A DNA stretch of 50,000 nucleotides, from assembly GCA_905221605.1 (NCBI GenBank), contig CAJNDS010002340.1:248783-298782 (forward strand), written 5' to 3'. A program made the translations under genes and the position numbers. Positions within the stretch are counted from its first letter, which is position 1, and the number at the start of each line of letters is the position of its first letter. The notes under the pieces were generated by a model. That model was given only the letters and a program-made list of their open reading frames with translations. It had not been told where the DNA came from and did not search any database. Source of the DNA: Symbiodinium natans. Taxonomy: Eukaryota > Sar > Dinophyceae > Suessiales > Symbiodiniaceae. Positions 48,093-50,000 of this stretch are shown here, piece by piece.

Positions 48093-50000
48093 ACTAGCAA
48101 CAGCTTCCAGTGGCTCTCAGAAGCTGTTTACGCATGGAAAGGTGAGAGCAGCACCTTGCATGCCTGCCAACTTCTGTGGCGTAACGGAGGGTATCAAGTC
48201 TCCACCAACATTTTCGGGAAAGAGCTGGCTGCCTGAACCCCGTTTTGCAGTTCCCAAGCCACCAACATTCCCACACGAAGCGCCGTTGCCTTTCAATGAC
48301 CTGTGCCGTGCTGTCAGCGTGAGCGTGATACCACAAGACCAACAAACCAAACAACCAGGCGGCAGCAGCGCCAAATGCTGCAACACCCTCGCTAGCAACA
48401 GCTCGCAACGGCTCTCAGAAGCTGTTTACGCATGGAAAGGTGAGAGCAGCACCTTGCATGCCTGCCAACTTCTGTGGCGTAACGGAGGGTATCAAGTCTC
48501 CACCAACATTTTCGGGAAAGAGCTGGCTGCCTGAACCCCGTTTTGCAGTTCCCAAGCCACCAACATTCCCACACCAAGCGCCGTTGCCTTTCAATGGCCT
48601 GTGCCATGTTGTCAGGTACGTGTGATACCACAGGACCAACAAACAACCAGGCGGCAGCAGCACCAAATGCTGCAACGCTCTAGCTAGCAACAGCTCGCAA
48701 CGGCTCTCAGAAGCTGTTTACGCATGGAAAGGTGACAGCAGCACCTTGCATGCCTGCCAACTTCTGTGGCGTCATGGAGGGTATCAAGTCTCCACCAACA
48801 TTTTCGGGAAAGAGCTGGCTGCCTGAACCCCATTTTGCAGTTCCCAAGCCACCAACATTCCCACACGAAGCGCCGTTGCCTTTCAATGACCTGTGCCGGT
48901 GCTGTCAGCGTGAGCGTGATACCACAAGACCAACAAACCAAACAACCAGGCGGCAGCTTCGCCAAATGCTTCCACACTCTCGCTAGCAAAAGCTCCCAGT
49001 GGCTCTCAGAAGCTGTTTACGCATGGAAAGGTGAGAGCAGCACCTTGCATGCCTGCCAACTTCTGTGGCGTAACGGAGGGTATCAAGTCTCCACCAACAT
49101 TTTCGGGAAAGAGCTGGCTGCCTGAACCCCGTTTTGCAGTTCCCAAGCCACCAACATTCCCACACCAAGCGCCGTTGCCTTTCAATGGCCTGTGCCATGT
49201 TGTCAGGTACGTGTGATACCACAGGACCAACAAACAACCAGGCGGCAGCAGCACCAAATGCTGCAACGCTCTAGCTAGCAACAGCTCGCAACGGCTCTCA
49301 GAAGCTGTTTACGCATGGAAAGGTGACAGCAGCACCTTGCATGCCTGCCAACTTCTGTGGCGCCATGGAGGGTATCAAGTCTCCACCAACATTTTCGGGA
49401 AAAAAGCTGGCTGCCTGAACCCCGTTTTGCAGTTCCCAAGCCACCAACATTCCCACACCAAGCGCCGTTGCCTTTCAATGGCCTGTGCCATGTTGTCAGG
49501 CGCGTGTGATACCACAGGACCAACAAACAACCAGGAGGCAGCAGCACCAAATGCTGCAACGCTCTAGCTAGCAAGAGCTCGCAACGGCTCTCAGAAGCTG
49601 TTTACGCATGGAAAGGTGAGAGCAGCACCTTGCATGCCTGCCAACTTCTGTGGCGTCACGGAGGGTATCAAGTCTCCACCAACATTTTTTCGGGAAAGAG
49701 CTGGCTGCCTGAACCCCGTTTTGCAGTTCCCAAGCCACCAACATTCAGACACGACCATCTTATTCAAGTCAGGACAGCTGCCACCACATATTAATAAACA
49801 ACCAGGTGGCAGCGGCGGCAAATGCTGCATCACTCTAGCTAGCAACAGCTCGGAACGGCTCTCAGAAGCTGTCTACGCATGGAAACGTGCCAACTTCTGT
49901 GGCGTAACGGAGGGTATGTCTCCACCAACATTTTCGGGAAACAGCTGGCTGCCTGAACCCCGTTTCGCAGATCCCAAGCGCATGTGTACTTTGAATCAGC
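48093..50000 (+). repeat. Tandem array of a roughly 295-bp unit
   Basis: Seven copies, the last cut by the window end. The marker TGTTTACGCATGG starts at 48125, 48423, 48715, 49014, 49306, 49599 and, changed, 49870, giving periods 298, 292, 299, 292, 293 and 271. Two subtypes alternate at first: one with TGACCTGTGCCG and GTCAGCGTGAGCGTG, the other with TGGCCTGTGCCAT and TCAGGTACGTGTG. The last two copies carry deletions. Each copy holds a donor-like AAAG/GTGA and an acceptor-like TTTTGCAG/TTCC about 109 bp apart. One subtype is open across the predicted exon; the other meets TGA. I find no RNA gene in it. Confidence 0.92.

Noticed and set aside
48829-48850. CCATTTTGCAG resembling the start of the dinoflagellate spliced leader
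   Set aside because: Only about eight bases agree (CCATTTTG) and the following sequence diverges; the other copies read CCGTTTTGCAG.
48070-49845. Repeated 60-150-codon frames on both strands in the terminal array
   Set aside because: They repeat with the roughly 295-bp unit in both directions, and the plausible plus frame meets TGA in the second subtype.

Overview
The window looks like nuclear DNA of a dinoflagellate, or a close alveolate relative. Three things point there. Telomere-type TTTAGGG / CCCTAAA repeats are scattered through almost the whole 50 kb. The single intact mobile element is a Ty1/copia retrotransposon with a cytosine-methyltransferase-like domain, a kind of polyprotein I associate with dinoflagellates. 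Both LTRs of that element carry, in sense orientation upstream of gag, the 12 bases TTTTGGCTCAAG, which match the 3' end of the conserved dinoflagellate spliced leader. I recognise no complete host protein gene, rRNA, functional tRNA or CRISPR array.

Layout. 1-30.2 kb is a mosaic of interstitial TTTAGGG-type arrays in both orientations, mostly 30-300 bp each. Many are locally homogenised to variants such as TTCAGGG, GGGGTTT, TTTAGGGG or CCCTAAAAA. Between them lie 100-900 bp unique spacers, poly-G and (CT)n tracts, minisatellites and many small terminal-inverted-repeat (TIR) elements, two with clear 5-bp target duplications (121-247 and 9438-9780). Several TIR elements contain a telomere-like array in their interior. 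At 16.5 kb lies a relic of a retroelement polyprotein domain.

30225-38793 (minus strand) is a structurally complete 8.57 kb copia element: two identical 100-bp LTRs (TG...CA), a 5-bp target duplication CCCCT, a primer-binding site starting TGGTAGC, a polypurine tract AGGAGGGG, and coding segments for Gag with a zinc knuckle, a charged linker domain, protease, integrase plus methyltransferase-like domain, and reverse transcriptase plus RNase H. The segments alternate between two reading frames. The element sits inside a degenerate CCCTAAA array.

38.8-50 kb returns to the mosaic and holds the largest tandem arrays: a 21-bp palindrome-forming repeat (40.74-41.76 kb), a 42-bp satellite (42.24-43.44 kb) and a roughly 295-bp repeat (48.09 kb to the window end). 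Most long open frames outside the retrotransposon are by-products of repeats whose unit length is a multiple of 3 or 7.

Functionally the only working system in view is the retrotransposon: Gag forms the particle, protease processes the polyprotein, reverse transcriptase/RNase H copies the RNA from a tRNA primer, and integrase inserts the copy. The spliced-leader match in the LTR suggests that the element RNA may be trans-spliced and that the leader is part of the replicated repeat.
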